A stretch of DNA of 47,843 bases from Polyangium aurulentum (lineage in GTDB: Bacteria > Myxococcota_A > Polyangia > Polyangiales > Polyangiaceae), in assembly GCA_945875545.1 (NCBI GenBank), contig CAMCKZ010000014.1, positions 1-47,843 of the forward strand, written 5' to 3'. Below, in pieces: positions 1-7,637 of this stretch. The translations under genes and the position numbers were made by a program. The notes below the pieces were generated by a model. It saw nothing but the letters and a program-made list of their open reading frames with translations, searched no databases and was not told the DNA's origin. How positions within the stretch are numbered: position 1 is the stretch's first letter; each line of letters starts with the position of its first letter.

Positions 1-307
1 CCGCGATGCACGTGCCGGACGATGCGTAACTCCGCCGCGTCGTCCCGTTGAAGCAGTCCGCGATTGGCGGCGTCGTGCACGCAACTCCCGCGCACGGATC
101 GCCCGCACACACTGTACCCGCACACCCGAAGCTGCACGTCGTGCTCACACCCGCTTGGCATGCGCCGTTCGCACACGTGCCCGCCGCCGTGGCCACGCCG
201 CCCGTGCAGCTCGCCGACGCACACGAGATGTCCGTAACCGCGTAGCTACACGCGCCGCCGGAACACGTGCCCGACGCCGCGTTCGTCCGCCGCGTGCTCG
301 CGTTGGC
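1..307 (-). pseudogene. In-frame continuation of the Cys-rich lipoprotein below a TGA
   Basis: Below the TGA at 310-308 the same minus-strand frame stays open to the window edge and encodes a second Cys-rich module: ANASTRRTNAASGTC, then CSYAVTDISC, then a stretch nearly identical to the upstream module, then the beginning of a third module (DPCAGVACTTPPIADC). Alignment of CNVQTAAT*ANASTRR with CTTPPSADCFNGTTRR puts the stop exactly at a conserved Cys. This is therefore the C-terminal part of the neighbouring lipoprotein, partial at the edge, and not a separate gene. No ribosome site or start of its own is apparent. Confidence 0.6.
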
Positions 308-599
308 TCACGTGGCAGCCGTTTGCACATTGCACGCAACTCCTACGCACGGATCGCCCGCACACACTGTACCCGCACACCCGAAGCTGCACGTCGTGCT
401 CACACCCGCTTGGCATGCGCCGTTCGCACACGCGCCCGCAGCCAACGCGACCCCACCTGTGCAGCTCGCGGCCGCACACGCCGTGTCCGTCGCGGTGTAG
501 CTGCAACTTCCCGCGATGCACGTGCCGGACGATGCGTAACTCCGCCGCGTCGTCCCGTTGAAGCAGTCCGCGCTTGGCGGCGTCGTGCACGCAACTCCC
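1..599. repeat. 255-bp period repeat coding for Cys-rich modules
   Basis: Three modules spaced by 255 bp (85 codons) are visible. Bases 1-89 match 511-599 (offset 510) with one difference. Bases 81-183 match 336-438 (offset 255) with about three differences. The DNA-level identity greatly exceeds what protein selection would need and indicates recent duplication or gene conversion between modules. Between these near-identical blocks the modules differ clearly, for example around the in-frame stop. Confidence 0.85.
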
Positions 600-796
600 A
601 CGCAGGCGTCCACCCCGCCGTCAAAAGTGGCTGCATCCGCGCCCCCATCCACCCCGCCGTCAAAAGTGGCTGCATCCTGCACGCTTGCATCCGTGCCGCC
701 AGCGCCCGGATCGCTTGAGCACCCCGCCAAAGTTGCCGCTATCGCGCTGAGCCCCACCAATGTTACGATGCGTTTCATCTGCTTTTTCGCTCTCAT
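308..796 (-). CDS. Cys-rich repeat lipoprotein, interrupted
   Basis: This is an exported lipoprotein of unknown function. The chosen start at 796 (MRAKKQMKRIV) has an AGAAGAG-type ribosome site just upstream; 814 (GTG) and 778 (ATG) are alternatives. A signal peptide ends in a lipobox LAGC, followed by an Asp/Ala/Gly linker in which AATFDGGVD occurs twice, then an 85-residue Cys-rich module beginning DPCVGVAC. The 162-residue frame ends at a TGA at 310-308, only a few residues into the second module. The same frame stays open below the stop to the window edge and carries another full module, so the natural protein is probably longer. Such VGVACTTPP-type modules are common in myxobacterial surface lipoproteins; that is family knowledge. 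The gene is either a recent nonsense mutant or contains a sequencing error. Confidence 0.7.
   Translation of the reverse strand: MRAKKQMKRIVTLVGLSAIAATLAGCSSDPGAGGTDASVQDAATFDGGVDGGADAATFDGGVDACVGVACTTPPSADCFNGTTRRSYASSGTCIAGSCSYTATDTACAAASCTGGVALAAGACANGACQAGVSTTCSFGCAGTVCAGDPCVGVACNVQTAAT
608..676. repeat. 28-bp direct repeat in lipoprotein linker
   Basis: Two copies of a block starting TCCACCCCGCCGTCAAAAGT and running through GGCTGCATC lie about 39 bp apart. On the minus strand they code for the repeated linker peptide DAATFDGGVD just after the lipobox of the lipoprotein gene. The linker probably grew by slippage or tandem duplication. Confidence 0.75.
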
Positions 797-802
797 TCGC
801 TC

Positions 803-833
803 TTCTACTTCCACTACGTTCTACTTCCACTAC
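803..833. repeat. Tandem 15-mer upstream of the lipoprotein start
   Basis: The 15-mer TTCTACTTCCACTAC occurs at 803-817 and again at 819-833, a 16-bp period. It lies in a pyrimidine-rich tract (about 770-960) just upstream of the minus-strand lipoprotein start at 796. It may be regulatory or may only be slippage; no promoter boxes are convincing here. Confidence 0.6.
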
Positions 834-1040
834 ACGAAAAACCTTCGCTAGTCTTTCTCCTTCGTCAACATTCACCTCCTTTCTCGCTCTTTCTCGCCGT
901 TACCGCGCAATCGCTTCCGCCCTCGTGGCGCAGCTCTCTGCCCGCGGCTCTGTGTGTCCTCCCCCAACCTTTTGCGCATATCCCCGCGTTACGAGGTTTT
1001 TTCCTATCATTTGCGCGACCACGCCGCTAGTCGTGGGCCC

Positions 1041-2351
1041 ATGTCCACGCCCGACGAGCCGTCACCTTACGCCACCGAGACGCACCTCATTCACGGCGAG
1101 TTTCACTCGAACAGTTGGGACTACGCCGATCACATTGTGCCGCCCATCGGCTCGTCTTCGGCCTACCGGCTGCGCAGCGCAGACCGCGGCGCGGAGGGCT
1201 TTGGCGCGTTCGCGAACCCCGAGTTCAACCGCCAACAACAGGCCCCGATCTACATCTACGACCGCCTCGACGAACCCACGCGCGGCATGCTCGAACAGGC
1301 CCTCGCCCGCGCCGAGGGTGCGGAGATTGCCCTGGCATTTACCACGGGAATGGCCGCGATTTCCGCCGCTCTCGGCGTCCTCGTCAAGGCCGGAGATCGC
1401 ATCGTCGCGCACCGAACCATCTACGGCTGCACGTGGTCGCTTCTCTCGAACTGGATGCCGCGTTTCGGCGTTGAAACCGGCTTTTTCAACTTTGTAAACC
1501 CGCAAGCTTTCGAAGATGCCCTTCAAGACCCGCGCGTGATGGTCGTGCTCTTCGAATCGCCCACGAATCCCACGCTTGAACTCATCGACATTGCAATGGT
1601 GCGCGCCGCCGTCGACCGCGCGAACGCGAAGCGAACGAAGGGCCGGCGCATCTTCATTGTCGTCGACAACACGTTCGCCACGCCGTGGTCGCAGCGGCCA
1701 CTTTCCCTCGGCGCCGACGTAGTCTGCCATTCGCTCACGAAAAACATCGGAGGCTTCGGCACCGATATGGGCGGCGTCGTGTGCGGTCCGCGCCTGCTCG
1801 AACAAGATCTGCTCCTCTATCGAAAAGATTTTGGCGCGCCCCTCGCCCCCAAGGCCGCGTGGCCCACGCTCGTGTACGGTTTGCCAACACTTGCTGTGCG
1901 CTCTATTCAACAGATTGCGTCAGCGATGGCGGTGGCCAGGTACCTTGAAGGGCACTCGCTGGTCGAACGTGTGTATTACCCGGGGCTTTCAAGTCACCCG
2001 CAACACGAACTTGCACTGAAGCAAATGCGCGATCCCCGCGGCGACTTTTCCCCAGGCATTCTCCTGTATTTCATCTTGAAAGGCGGGCCAGCCGAGGCAA
2101 AAGAACGCGGCCGCCTGGTGATGAACCACTTGGCCACGAACGCCCTCGCGGTCACCCTCGCCGTGTCCCTCGGGCAGGTGCGAACCCTCGTGGAACACCC
2201 GGCGTCGATGACCCACGCGGTTGTACCGGTCGAGGCCCAGCGAGCCGCGGGCATTGAGCCCGGAGGCATACGGCTGTCGATGGGCGTCGAGGCTACCGCA
2301 GACATCTTGCGCGATTTGCAGTCGGCGCTCGCATCGCTGGGGGCGCGCTAA
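1041..2351 (+). CDS. Cys/Met-metabolism PLP-dependent enzyme
   Basis: This is a 436-residue fold-type I PLP enzyme of the cystathionine gamma-synthase / methionine gamma-lyase / O-acetylhomoserine sulfhydrylase family, which makes or breaks C-S bonds in sulfur amino acids in the cytosol. The family pattern is clear: IYDRLDEPTRGMLEQALA, AEIALAFTTGMAAIS, VLFESPTNPTLELID, VVDNTFATPW and SLTKNIGGFGTDMGG. Lys234 in SLTK is the expected Schiff-base lysine. Length is normal for the family. I chose the ATG at 1041 (MSTPDEPSP) over the upstream 954 codon because family similarity begins here; the ribosome site is weak. Exact substrate cannot be told from sequence. A 138-bp gap with a possible promoter separates it from the downstream uracil cluster, so it is probably not part of that operon. 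Confidence 0.88.
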   Translation: MSTPDEPSPYATETHLIHGEFHSNSWDYADHIVPPIGSSSAYRLRSADRGAEGFGAFANPEFNRQQQAPIYIYDRLDEPTRGMLEQALARAEGAEIALAFTTGMAAISAALGVLVKAGDRIVAHRTIYGCTWSLLSNWMPRFGVETGFFNFVNPQAFEDALQDPRVMVVLFESPTNPTLELIDIAMVRAAVDRANAKRTKGRRIFIVVDNTFATPWSQRPLSLGADVVCHSLTKNIGGFGTDMGGVVCGPRLLEQDLLLYRKDFGAPLAPKAAWPTLVYGLPTLAVRSIQQIASAMAVARYLEGHSLVERVYYPGLSSHPQHELALKQMRDPRGDFSPGILLYFILKGGPAEAKERGRLVMNHLATNALAVTLAVSLGQVRTLVEHPASMTHAVVPVEAQRAAGIEPGGIRLSMGVEATADILRDLQSALASLGAR

Positions 2352-2389
2352 GCCGCCATTAAACCGTGAGAACCGCCCACGTTTCTGCA

Positions 2390-2417
2390 TTGACAGTCGC
2401 TTCGTCGATGGTACGCT
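2390..2417 (+). promoter_or_regulatory. Possible sigma70-type promoter of the uracil cluster
   Basis: TTGACA at 2390-2395 is a perfect -35 box. A weak -10 (TACGCT, 2412-2417) follows after 16 bases. It lies 73 bp before the dehydrogenase start and in the only sizeable gap upstream of the four-gene cluster. This is a motif match only. Confidence 0.35.
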
Positions 2418-2489
2418 CGCGGCAAGTCTTGCGGTTTCCGGGTCCAAAAGCAATTCGCAGTTTCGCCTGCGCCGCCGGGGTTTGTTCAA

Positions 2490-3998
2490 ATGAGTTTGAT
2501 TAAAATCAGTTCCACATTCACCACGTGCGATCACTGGGTCGCGGGCGCGCCCATGCCGCCATCGTCCGGCGAATACCGCGACGTCATTAGTCCATACACG
2601 AATTGTGCTATTGGCAAGGTAGCTCTCGGGGACAAGGCCGACGCGGAAGCCGCCGTCGCTGCTGCCCAAATGGCGTTTCCGGCTTGGCGCGCAACGCCGT
2701 TGAAAGAGAGGGCCCAACCGCTGTTTCGCTTCCGCGAACTCGTCCTCGCGAACCTTGAAGACCTGGCGCAAACCGCGGCAGCCGAATCGGGCAAGACTTT
2801 CGGCGAGGCCCGCGCCGAGGTCATGAAGGGCATCGAAGTCTGCGAATTTGCGCTTTCTCTGCAAAACTCCGACAGCGGCGGCATCACCGATGTATCGCGC
2901 GGGGTGTCTTGCGAGGTGCGGCGCGAGCCTTTGGGGGTGGTGGCGGGCATCGTGCCGTTCAACTTCCCGGCCATGGTCCCCATGTGGATGTACCCGATTG
3001 CGTTGGCGCTTGGCAATTGTTTTATTCTAAAGCCATCCGAAAAAGTACCAATGACTTCGCACCTGATGGCGCGACTAACACATGAGGCGGGCTTTCCGCC
3101 GGGCGTCTTTTCCCTGCTGAACGGCACGCGCGAGGCGGTCGAGGCGCTTATCGACCACGAACTCGTGAAAGCCGTGGGTTTCGTCGGTTCGAGCCCCGTC
3201 GCCCTCGATGTTTACCGGCGCGCCACGGCCCTCGGCAAGCGGGCGTTGTGTCTCGGCGGCGCGAAAAACCACATCATCGTGGTTCCCGATGCAGACGAGG
3301 CCATCACGGTACGCGGCGTACTTGATTCCTTCACGGGCTGTGCGGGTCAGCGGTGCATGGCCGCGAGTCTCATGGTGGCCGTCGGCGACCTCGAGCCGCT
3401 CATCGCGAAAATCCGCGAGGCCGCGGCCCTTCACGGCGCCGCATTGGGCTCGGCGATGGGCACCATCATCGACAAACCCGCGATGGATCGCATTCGCCGC
3501 CACGTGGACGACGCCGAAAAGTCCGGCGCCACCATCACCGTCGATGGCCGTTTGGCCCAGGCTCCGCCCGCGTCCACCACGTTGAACCAAGATTTCGCCG
3601 AAGGCAATTGGTTCGGGCCCACGATCATCGAAGGCGCCGCACCTCACATGGCGTGCGCCCGCGAAGAAATATTCGGCCCGGTCCTCACGATTGTTCGCGT
3701 CAAAACCCTCGCGGAGGCGCTGGCTCTCGAGGGCGCGAATCCTTTCGGCAACGCGACATCGGTCTTCACCACGAGCGGGGCCGTCGCGCGCCACGTCGCC
3801 GACTGCGCGACCAGCGGCATGATTGGCGTCAATATCGGTGTGCCGGTGCCCCGGGAACCGTTTTCTTTTGGTGGCACAAAAGTCAGCAAATACGGCCACA
3901 GCGACCTCACCGGCGACAGCTCGCTCGATTTTTGGAGCAATTTGAAAAAAATTACCACAAAGTGGTCGCTGCAGAGCGACGCTTCGTGGATGTCGTGA
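2490..3998 (+). CDS. mmsA: CoA-acylating (methyl)malonate-semialdehyde dehydrogenase
   Basis: This 502-residue aldehyde dehydrogenase belongs to the MmsA/IolA group, which oxidises malonate or methylmalonate semialdehyde with NAD and CoA to acetyl- or propionyl-CoA plus CO2. Seen features: VVAGIVPFNFPAMVPMWMYP, ILKPSEKVP, FVGSSPVA, and the catalytic Cys289 in GCAGQRCMAA. Where hydrolytic ALDHs have a general-base Glu (ELGGK), this protein has CLGGAKNH, as the acylating group does. It is the first gene of a tight same-strand cluster with URC1, URC4 and UPRT homologues. In that setting it most likely consumes malonate semialdehyde from the uracil carbons; valine or inositol degradation is the usual alternative, but no genes for either are nearby. 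The next gene starts 38 bp downstream. Confidence 0.9.
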   Translation: MSLIKISSTFTTCDHWVAGAPMPPSSGEYRDVISPYTNCAIGKVALGDKADAEAAVAAAQMAFPAWRATPLKERAQPLFRFRELVLANLEDLAQTAAAESGKTFGEARAEVMKGIEVCEFALSLQNSDSGGITDVSRGVSCEVRREPLGVVAGIVPFNFPAMVPMWMYPIALALGNCFILKPSEKVPMTSHLMARLTHEAGFPPGVFSLLNGTREAVEALIDHELVKAVGFVGSSPVALDVYRRATALGKRALCLGGAKNHIIVVPDADEAITVRGVLDSFTGCAGQRCMAASLMVAVGDLEPLIAKIREAAALHGAALGSAMGTIIDKPAMDRIRRHVDDAEKSGATITVDGRLAQAPPASTTLNQDFAEGNWFGPTIIEGAAPHMACAREEIFGPVLTIVRVKTLAEALALEGANPFGNATSVFTTSGAVARHVADCATSGMIGVNIGVPVPREPFSFGGTKVSKYGHSDLTGDSSLDFWSNLKKITTKWSLQSDASWMS

Positions 3999-4035
3999 TG
4001 GGCAGCGAAAAGCGGCGCCCGAGGGAGCAAACCAG

Positions 4036-5298
4036 ATGACCGATGAGAAAAAAGTCCGTGTCAAGCACATCACGCTGACTTCCCACCCGGGCCAGCCGGG
4101 CGCGGGCTCCGTGCCGATCCACTGGGGTGCCGCGAACGCGCTGGAGCGCGGGCCGGTCATTGGAACCGTGACCGAATCGGGTCAGCGCAACGTCATTGGC
4201 ACACACTCTGGGTCGTACTCCGTGTACCGTGCCCTCGCCGTCGCCAGCGGAGCTCTGAAACCCGACCACCGCCCGGACCTAACCAACACATCGCCCGCCG
4301 AACCCATTGGTCCGTTTCCGTCCTGGGGCGATCCCGATAAGATTGTATCTATCGATCCATTTGGTGCGGTCATCGCAGACGTCTTCAGTAATTATCTAAA
4401 AGACGGTTTCGACATTCGCCCGACCATCGCGGTCACGAAGGCGCACATCAACCTTCCCGAGATCAAAGAGGCCATCGCGGCCGGGCGCCTCAAGCCCGAC
4501 GGCCACTTGCTTCAGGCCAACGGCGACGTGGTCGTCACGAAAGCCGCCCTCGAACCGGTGTGGCATTTGCCAGGGGTTGCGAAGCGTTTCGGAATCGAAG
4601 AGGCCGAACTCCGCCGCGTTCTGTTCGAAAACACGGCAGGTATGTTTCCCGAGCTCGTGACACGGCCCGACCTCGAGGTCTTTCTACCGCCCATCGGCGG
4701 CATGACCATCTACTTTTTCGGCGATTTGAAAACAATTAGTGATCCGAGCATACCCCTCGCGGTTCGCGTCCACGACGAATGCAACGGCTCCGACGTCTTC
4801 GGTTCCGACATCTGCACGTGCCGTCCGTACCTCACACACGGCATCGAGGTCTGCATTGAAACCGCGCAGAAAGGCGGCGCGGGCCTCATTGTTTACTATC
4901 GAAAAGAGGGGCGAGCGCTCGGCGAGGTCACCAAGTTTTTGGTCTACAACGCCCGAAAACGCCAAGAGGGCGGCGACCGCGCCGACCAGTACTTTGCGCG
5001 CACAGAGTGTGTTGCTGGCGTGCAAGATATGCGTTTCCAGGAGCTGATGCCCGACGTCCTCCAGTGGCTGGGCATCACGCAAATCGATAAATTTGTATCG
5101 ATGTCCAACATGAAACACGATGCCATCGTGAAAACCGGTATCAAGATCATCGAGCGCGTGAGCATTCCCGACGACTTGATTCCCGCCGACGCGCAAGTCG
5201 AAATGGAGGCAAAGGTGGCCGCCGGGTATTTCAGCCCCGACGCAAAGCCAACATCCGACGAATTGAAACTGGTCAAAGGCCGGGATTTGAACGAATGA
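4036..5298 (+). CDS. urc1: URC1-type GTP-cyclohydrolase-II-like uracil catabolism protein
   Basis: This 420-residue protein carries a GTP cyclohydrolase II-like domain in its C-terminal half after about 200 residues that RibA lacks. Seen: the zinc ligands C-x10-C-x-C at Cys249, Cys260 and Cys262 (ECNGSDVFGSDICTC), the loop YYRKEGRALGEVTKF around 287-301 where RibA has EGRGIGL, and a C-terminal block ECVAGVQDMRFQELMPDVLQ. The combination of N-terminal extension, length and neighbours matches the Urc1 family of the yeast URC pathway rather than riboflavin RibA. Urc1 is needed to degrade uracil by way of UMP; the exact chemistry is not established to my knowledge. A strong ribosome site (GAGGGAG) precedes the ATG at 4036. 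The stop overlaps the next start by ATGA, so translation is coupled to urc4. Confidence 0.85.
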   Translation: MTDEKKVRVKHITLTSHPGQPGAGSVPIHWGAANALERGPVIGTVTESGQRNVIGTHSGSYSVYRALAVASGALKPDHRPDLTNTSPAEPIGPFPSWGDPDKIVSIDPFGAVIADVFSNYLKDGFDIRPTIAVTKAHINLPEIKEAIAAGRLKPDGHLLQANGDVVVTKAALEPVWHLPGVAKRFGIEEAELRRVLFENTAGMFPELVTRPDLEVFLPPIGGMTIYFFGDLKTISDPSIPLAVRVHDECNGSDVFGSDICTCRPYLTHGIEVCIETAQKGGAGLIVYYRKEGRALGEVTKFLVYNARKRQEGGDRADQYFARTECVAGVQDMRFQELMPDVLQWLGITQIDKFVSMSNMKHDAIVKTGIKIIERVSIPDDLIPADAQVEMEAKVAAGYFSPDAKPTSDELKLVKGRDLNE

Positions 5299-6629
5299 CG
5301 TCCGCGCCTTCCCTACCTGACACGCCTCCGATGGCCAGTGTTTCTCCTCGCATCAGCTACCTGCGCTCTCTCGGGTCGATCCGCGTTACGGCCCGTCAGA
5401 TGCTGGCAGATGCCCGCCGGGGCGCGTCGCGGAACTTCCGGGTCCACGACGACAAAATCCACGCGGCCGCACAGTTTGTGGCGCAAGTGACATTGGAGCA
5501 ATACCCGACTCTGGACATTCCATTTCACAGCCGCTGGCGCCATTTTGAGATTCCAGGGGTCGTTTCAGAGACCGGGTCCGCGGCAATGCCCGGGGTTCTC
5601 CCGGCGCCAAGAAATCTGGCCTACGAGATCCTCGGCGATCCTCCCCATGCGCCCGAGGCCGATGCCGACGCGCGCCGGGCGTGGCTAACCCGCGCGTGGG
5701 ATCTCGCGATGGTCAGCGTGCTCCTGGACGCCGGCGCCGGCGATGTGTGGACGTACAACGACGAGGCAACGGGGCGCACATTCCGTAGGTCTGAGGGCCT
5801 CGGAATGGCGAGCCTGCGCATGTTTCAGCGCGGAATGTTTTCGAGCGATCCGGCCACCGATCCGCTGCGCGCCGACGCCCTTCGCTTGTCGCAGCTTGAC
5901 CCCGCCGAGCTCGGAGCCGGGTTCCAAATCACGGCTCAAAATCCCATGGCGGGCCTCGAGGGTCGCGCGCAATTGCTGCGTTCCTTCGGCGAAAAGCTGC
6001 TTTTTCCCGACGGCGGCATGGGCGCCCTCGCTCGCCCCGGCGACCTCGTGAGCGTCGCGCTGGGGGCCGCAACCGACGGCGGCGTGTCGATTCCGGCGCT
6101 GGTCGGCGAGCTTTTGAACCGCTTCAGTTCCATGTGGCCCGGGCGCGCCGCCGTCGATGGTGCGGCGATGGGCGATGTGTGGGCGTTTCCCGGTGCCGGC
6201 ACGGGCAGTCCCGCCCCGGGCTTCGTGCCATTTCACAAGCTTACCCAATGGCTTACGTACTCGCTCGCGGAGCCCTTGGTTGCCACCGGCATCGCGATCA
6301 TCGGCCTTAGCGAATTGACCGGCCTGCCCGAATACCGCAACGGCGGCCTGCTGATCGACTCGGGAATTCTCGAACTCACCGACCCCGCCGCCACAACCGC
6401 CGCACACGCACCCGACTCCGCATTGATCGTCGAGTGGCGCGCGCTCACAGTCGCACTGCTCGACGAAATCGCGGACGAGGTTCGCATTCAATTGCAACGG
6501 CCTGGCCTCGAGCTGGCAAAGATTCTGCAGGGCGGCACGTGGACGGCCGGGCGTCGATTGGCAGCGGAAAAACGCGGCGTATTGGCACCGCCGCCGCTGA
6601 AGATTGATAGCGACGGAACTGTTTTTTAA
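5295..6629 (+). CDS. urc4: URC4/DUF1688 family uracil catabolism protein
   Basis: This 444-residue protein resembles the DUF1688 family (yeast Urc4, fungal UrgC). Diagnostic stretches are ISYLRSLGSIRVTARQML near the N terminus and PFHSRWRHFEIPGV around residues 75-90. There is no signal peptide or membrane segment, so it is cytosolic. Family members are required for the URC route of uracil breakdown together with Urc1; their reaction is not settled. It overlaps urc1 by ATGA and is followed 30 bp later by upp. The conserved pairing with Urc1 and a uracil phosphoribosyltransferase is the main functional evidence. Confidence 0.85.
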   Translation: MTSAPSLPDTPPMASVSPRISYLRSLGSIRVTARQMLADARRGASRNFRVHDDKIHAAAQFVAQVTLEQYPTLDIPFHSRWRHFEIPGVVSETGSAAMPGVLPAPRNLAYEILGDPPHAPEADADARRAWLTRAWDLAMVSVLLDAGAGDVWTYNDEATGRTFRRSEGLGMASLRMFQRGMFSSDPATDPLRADALRLSQLDPAELGAGFQITAQNPMAGLEGRAQLLRSFGEKLLFPDGGMGALARPGDLVSVALGAATDGGVSIPALVGELLNRFSSMWPGRAAVDGAAMGDVWAFPGAGTGSPAPGFVPFHKLTQWLTYSLAEPLVATGIAIIGLSELTGLPEYRNGGLLIDSGILELTDPAATTAAHAPDSALIVEWRALTVALLDEIADEVRIQLQRPGLELAKILQGGTWTAGRRLAAEKRGVLAPPPLKIDSDGTVF

Positions 6630-6659
6630 CTGGCTATACATTCAATTAGGGAGAGCTTC

Positions 6660-7292
6660 ATGACACCAAAATTAGTTCACGTCGACCATCCGCTGGTGCA
6701 ATGCAAGTTGTCCCTTATGCGCAAAAAAGACACGTCGTCCGCTGATTTTCGCCAGCTCATGGCGGAAATAGGCATGCTGCTGGCCTACGAGGTCACCCGC
6801 GACTTACCCATCGAGCTGCGCCCCATCGAGACGCCGCTCATGCCGATGAACGCGCCGTTTTTGCAGGGTAAAGACATGGTCCTCGTGTCTATCCTTCGCG
6901 CCGGCAACGGTTTGCTCGACGGCTTTCTGAAGCTCGTACCCACGGCACGTGTTGGTCACATCGGCCTGTACCGCGATCCGCGAACCCATGTTGCGGTGGA
7001 GTATTATTTTAAGGTGCCTCAAGACATCGACACCCGTGACACGGTTGTCCTCGATCCGATGTTGGCCACGGGCCACTCGGCCGTCGCCGCCCTGGACCGC
7101 TTGAAGCAGACGAAACCAAAAAGTATTAAGTTCGTATGCCTGCTTGCGGCTCCGGAAGGCATTGAATACCTTCACGAATTTCACCCAGATGTACCTATCT
7201 ACACCGCAGCCATTGACGAAAAACTAAACGACAAGAAGTACATCGTCCCGGGCCTCGGCGACGCGGGCGACCGGCTCTTCGGCACGTTGTAA
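6660..7292 (+). CDS. upp: Uracil phosphoribosyltransferase
   Basis: This 210-residue enzyme converts uracil and PRPP to UMP and pyrophosphate in the cytosol. The PRPP loop [13 protein letters not shown] (residues 129-141) and the C-terminal uracil-binding block [16 protein letters not shown] are intact, and length is typical. A good ribosome site (AGGGAGAG) stands before the ATG. Elsewhere upp serves salvage, but in this cluster it would supply UMP as the entry substrate of the URC degradation route, as UPRT does in yeast. It is the last gene of the cluster and is convergent with the DUF4911 gene 57 bp away; no clear terminator is visible in that gap. Confidence 0.95.
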   Translation: MTPKLVHVDHPLVQCKLSLMRKKDTSSADFRQLMAEIGMLLAYEVTRDLPIELRPIETPLMPMNAPFLQGKDMVLVSILRAGNGLLDGFLKLVPTARVGHIGLYRDPRTHVAVEYYFKVPQDIDTRDTVVLDPMLATGHSAVAALDRLKQTKPKSIKFVCLLAAPEGIEYLHEFHPDVPIYTAAIDEKLNDKKYIVPGLGDAGDRLFGTL

Positions 7293-7349
7293 ACGGCGAA
7301 AACGCCGGCGGCAATCGGCGACGTCAGCCCGTTCGTTGAGGCGCGACCA

Positions 7350-7637
7350 TCACGCGTCGGCTGCGGGCGGGCGGCCAGCTTCCACGGCCTCGAGCCGGGC
7401 GTCGATGACAACGGCACCAAGCTCCGCAAACAGTTCGTCAAGAAGCGGATCGAGGTCGGCGGCTTGGCTGAGGGTGGTCGCGATCGTAATGGCGCCACCT
7501 TCTTCGGCAAAAAGCTGCGCGAGGCCGTCGGCGGCTTCGAGGAGGCCCTTCAAAAACACCACGTCGCGGGGCTTTACCAGCGCGCGGCGCACGCACATGC
7601 CCTCGCCCACGCACGGAGGAACGGGAATGCGACTCAT
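7350..7637 (-). CDS. DUF4911 family small protein
   Basis: This 95-residue cytosolic protein resembles DUF4911: CVRRALVKPRDVVFLKGLLEA is followed by a short beta-rich segment GGAITIATTLSQAADLDPLL. The function is unknown. Start MSRIPVPP at 7637 is fixed by a 4-base ATGA overlap with the SDR-like gene, so the two are probably translationally coupled. A longer frame from 7856 exists but its N-terminal part is only the other-frame reading of the tandem repeat (PYRC repeats), so I reject it. Confidence 0.65.
   Translation of the reverse strand: MSRIPVPPCVGEGMCVRRALVKPRDVVFLKGLLEAADGLAQLFAEEGGAITIATTLSQAADLDPLLDELFAELGAVVIDARLEAVEAGRPPAADA

Noticed and set aside
308-310. Selenocysteine or other TGA recoding in the lipoprotein
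   Set aside because: No SECIS-like stem was identified just after the TGA and the site is an ordinary structural Cys in the repeat; mutation or error is simpler.
4036-5298. Riboflavin-pathway GTP cyclohydrolase II (RibA)
   Set aside because: Long N-terminal region, altered EGRALGE loop and DUF1688 plus UPRT neighbours fit Urc1; no other riboflavin gene is near.
7293-7349. Terminator between upp and the DUF4911 gene
   Set aside because: Only a short GCCG/CGGC pairing is visible with no T run.
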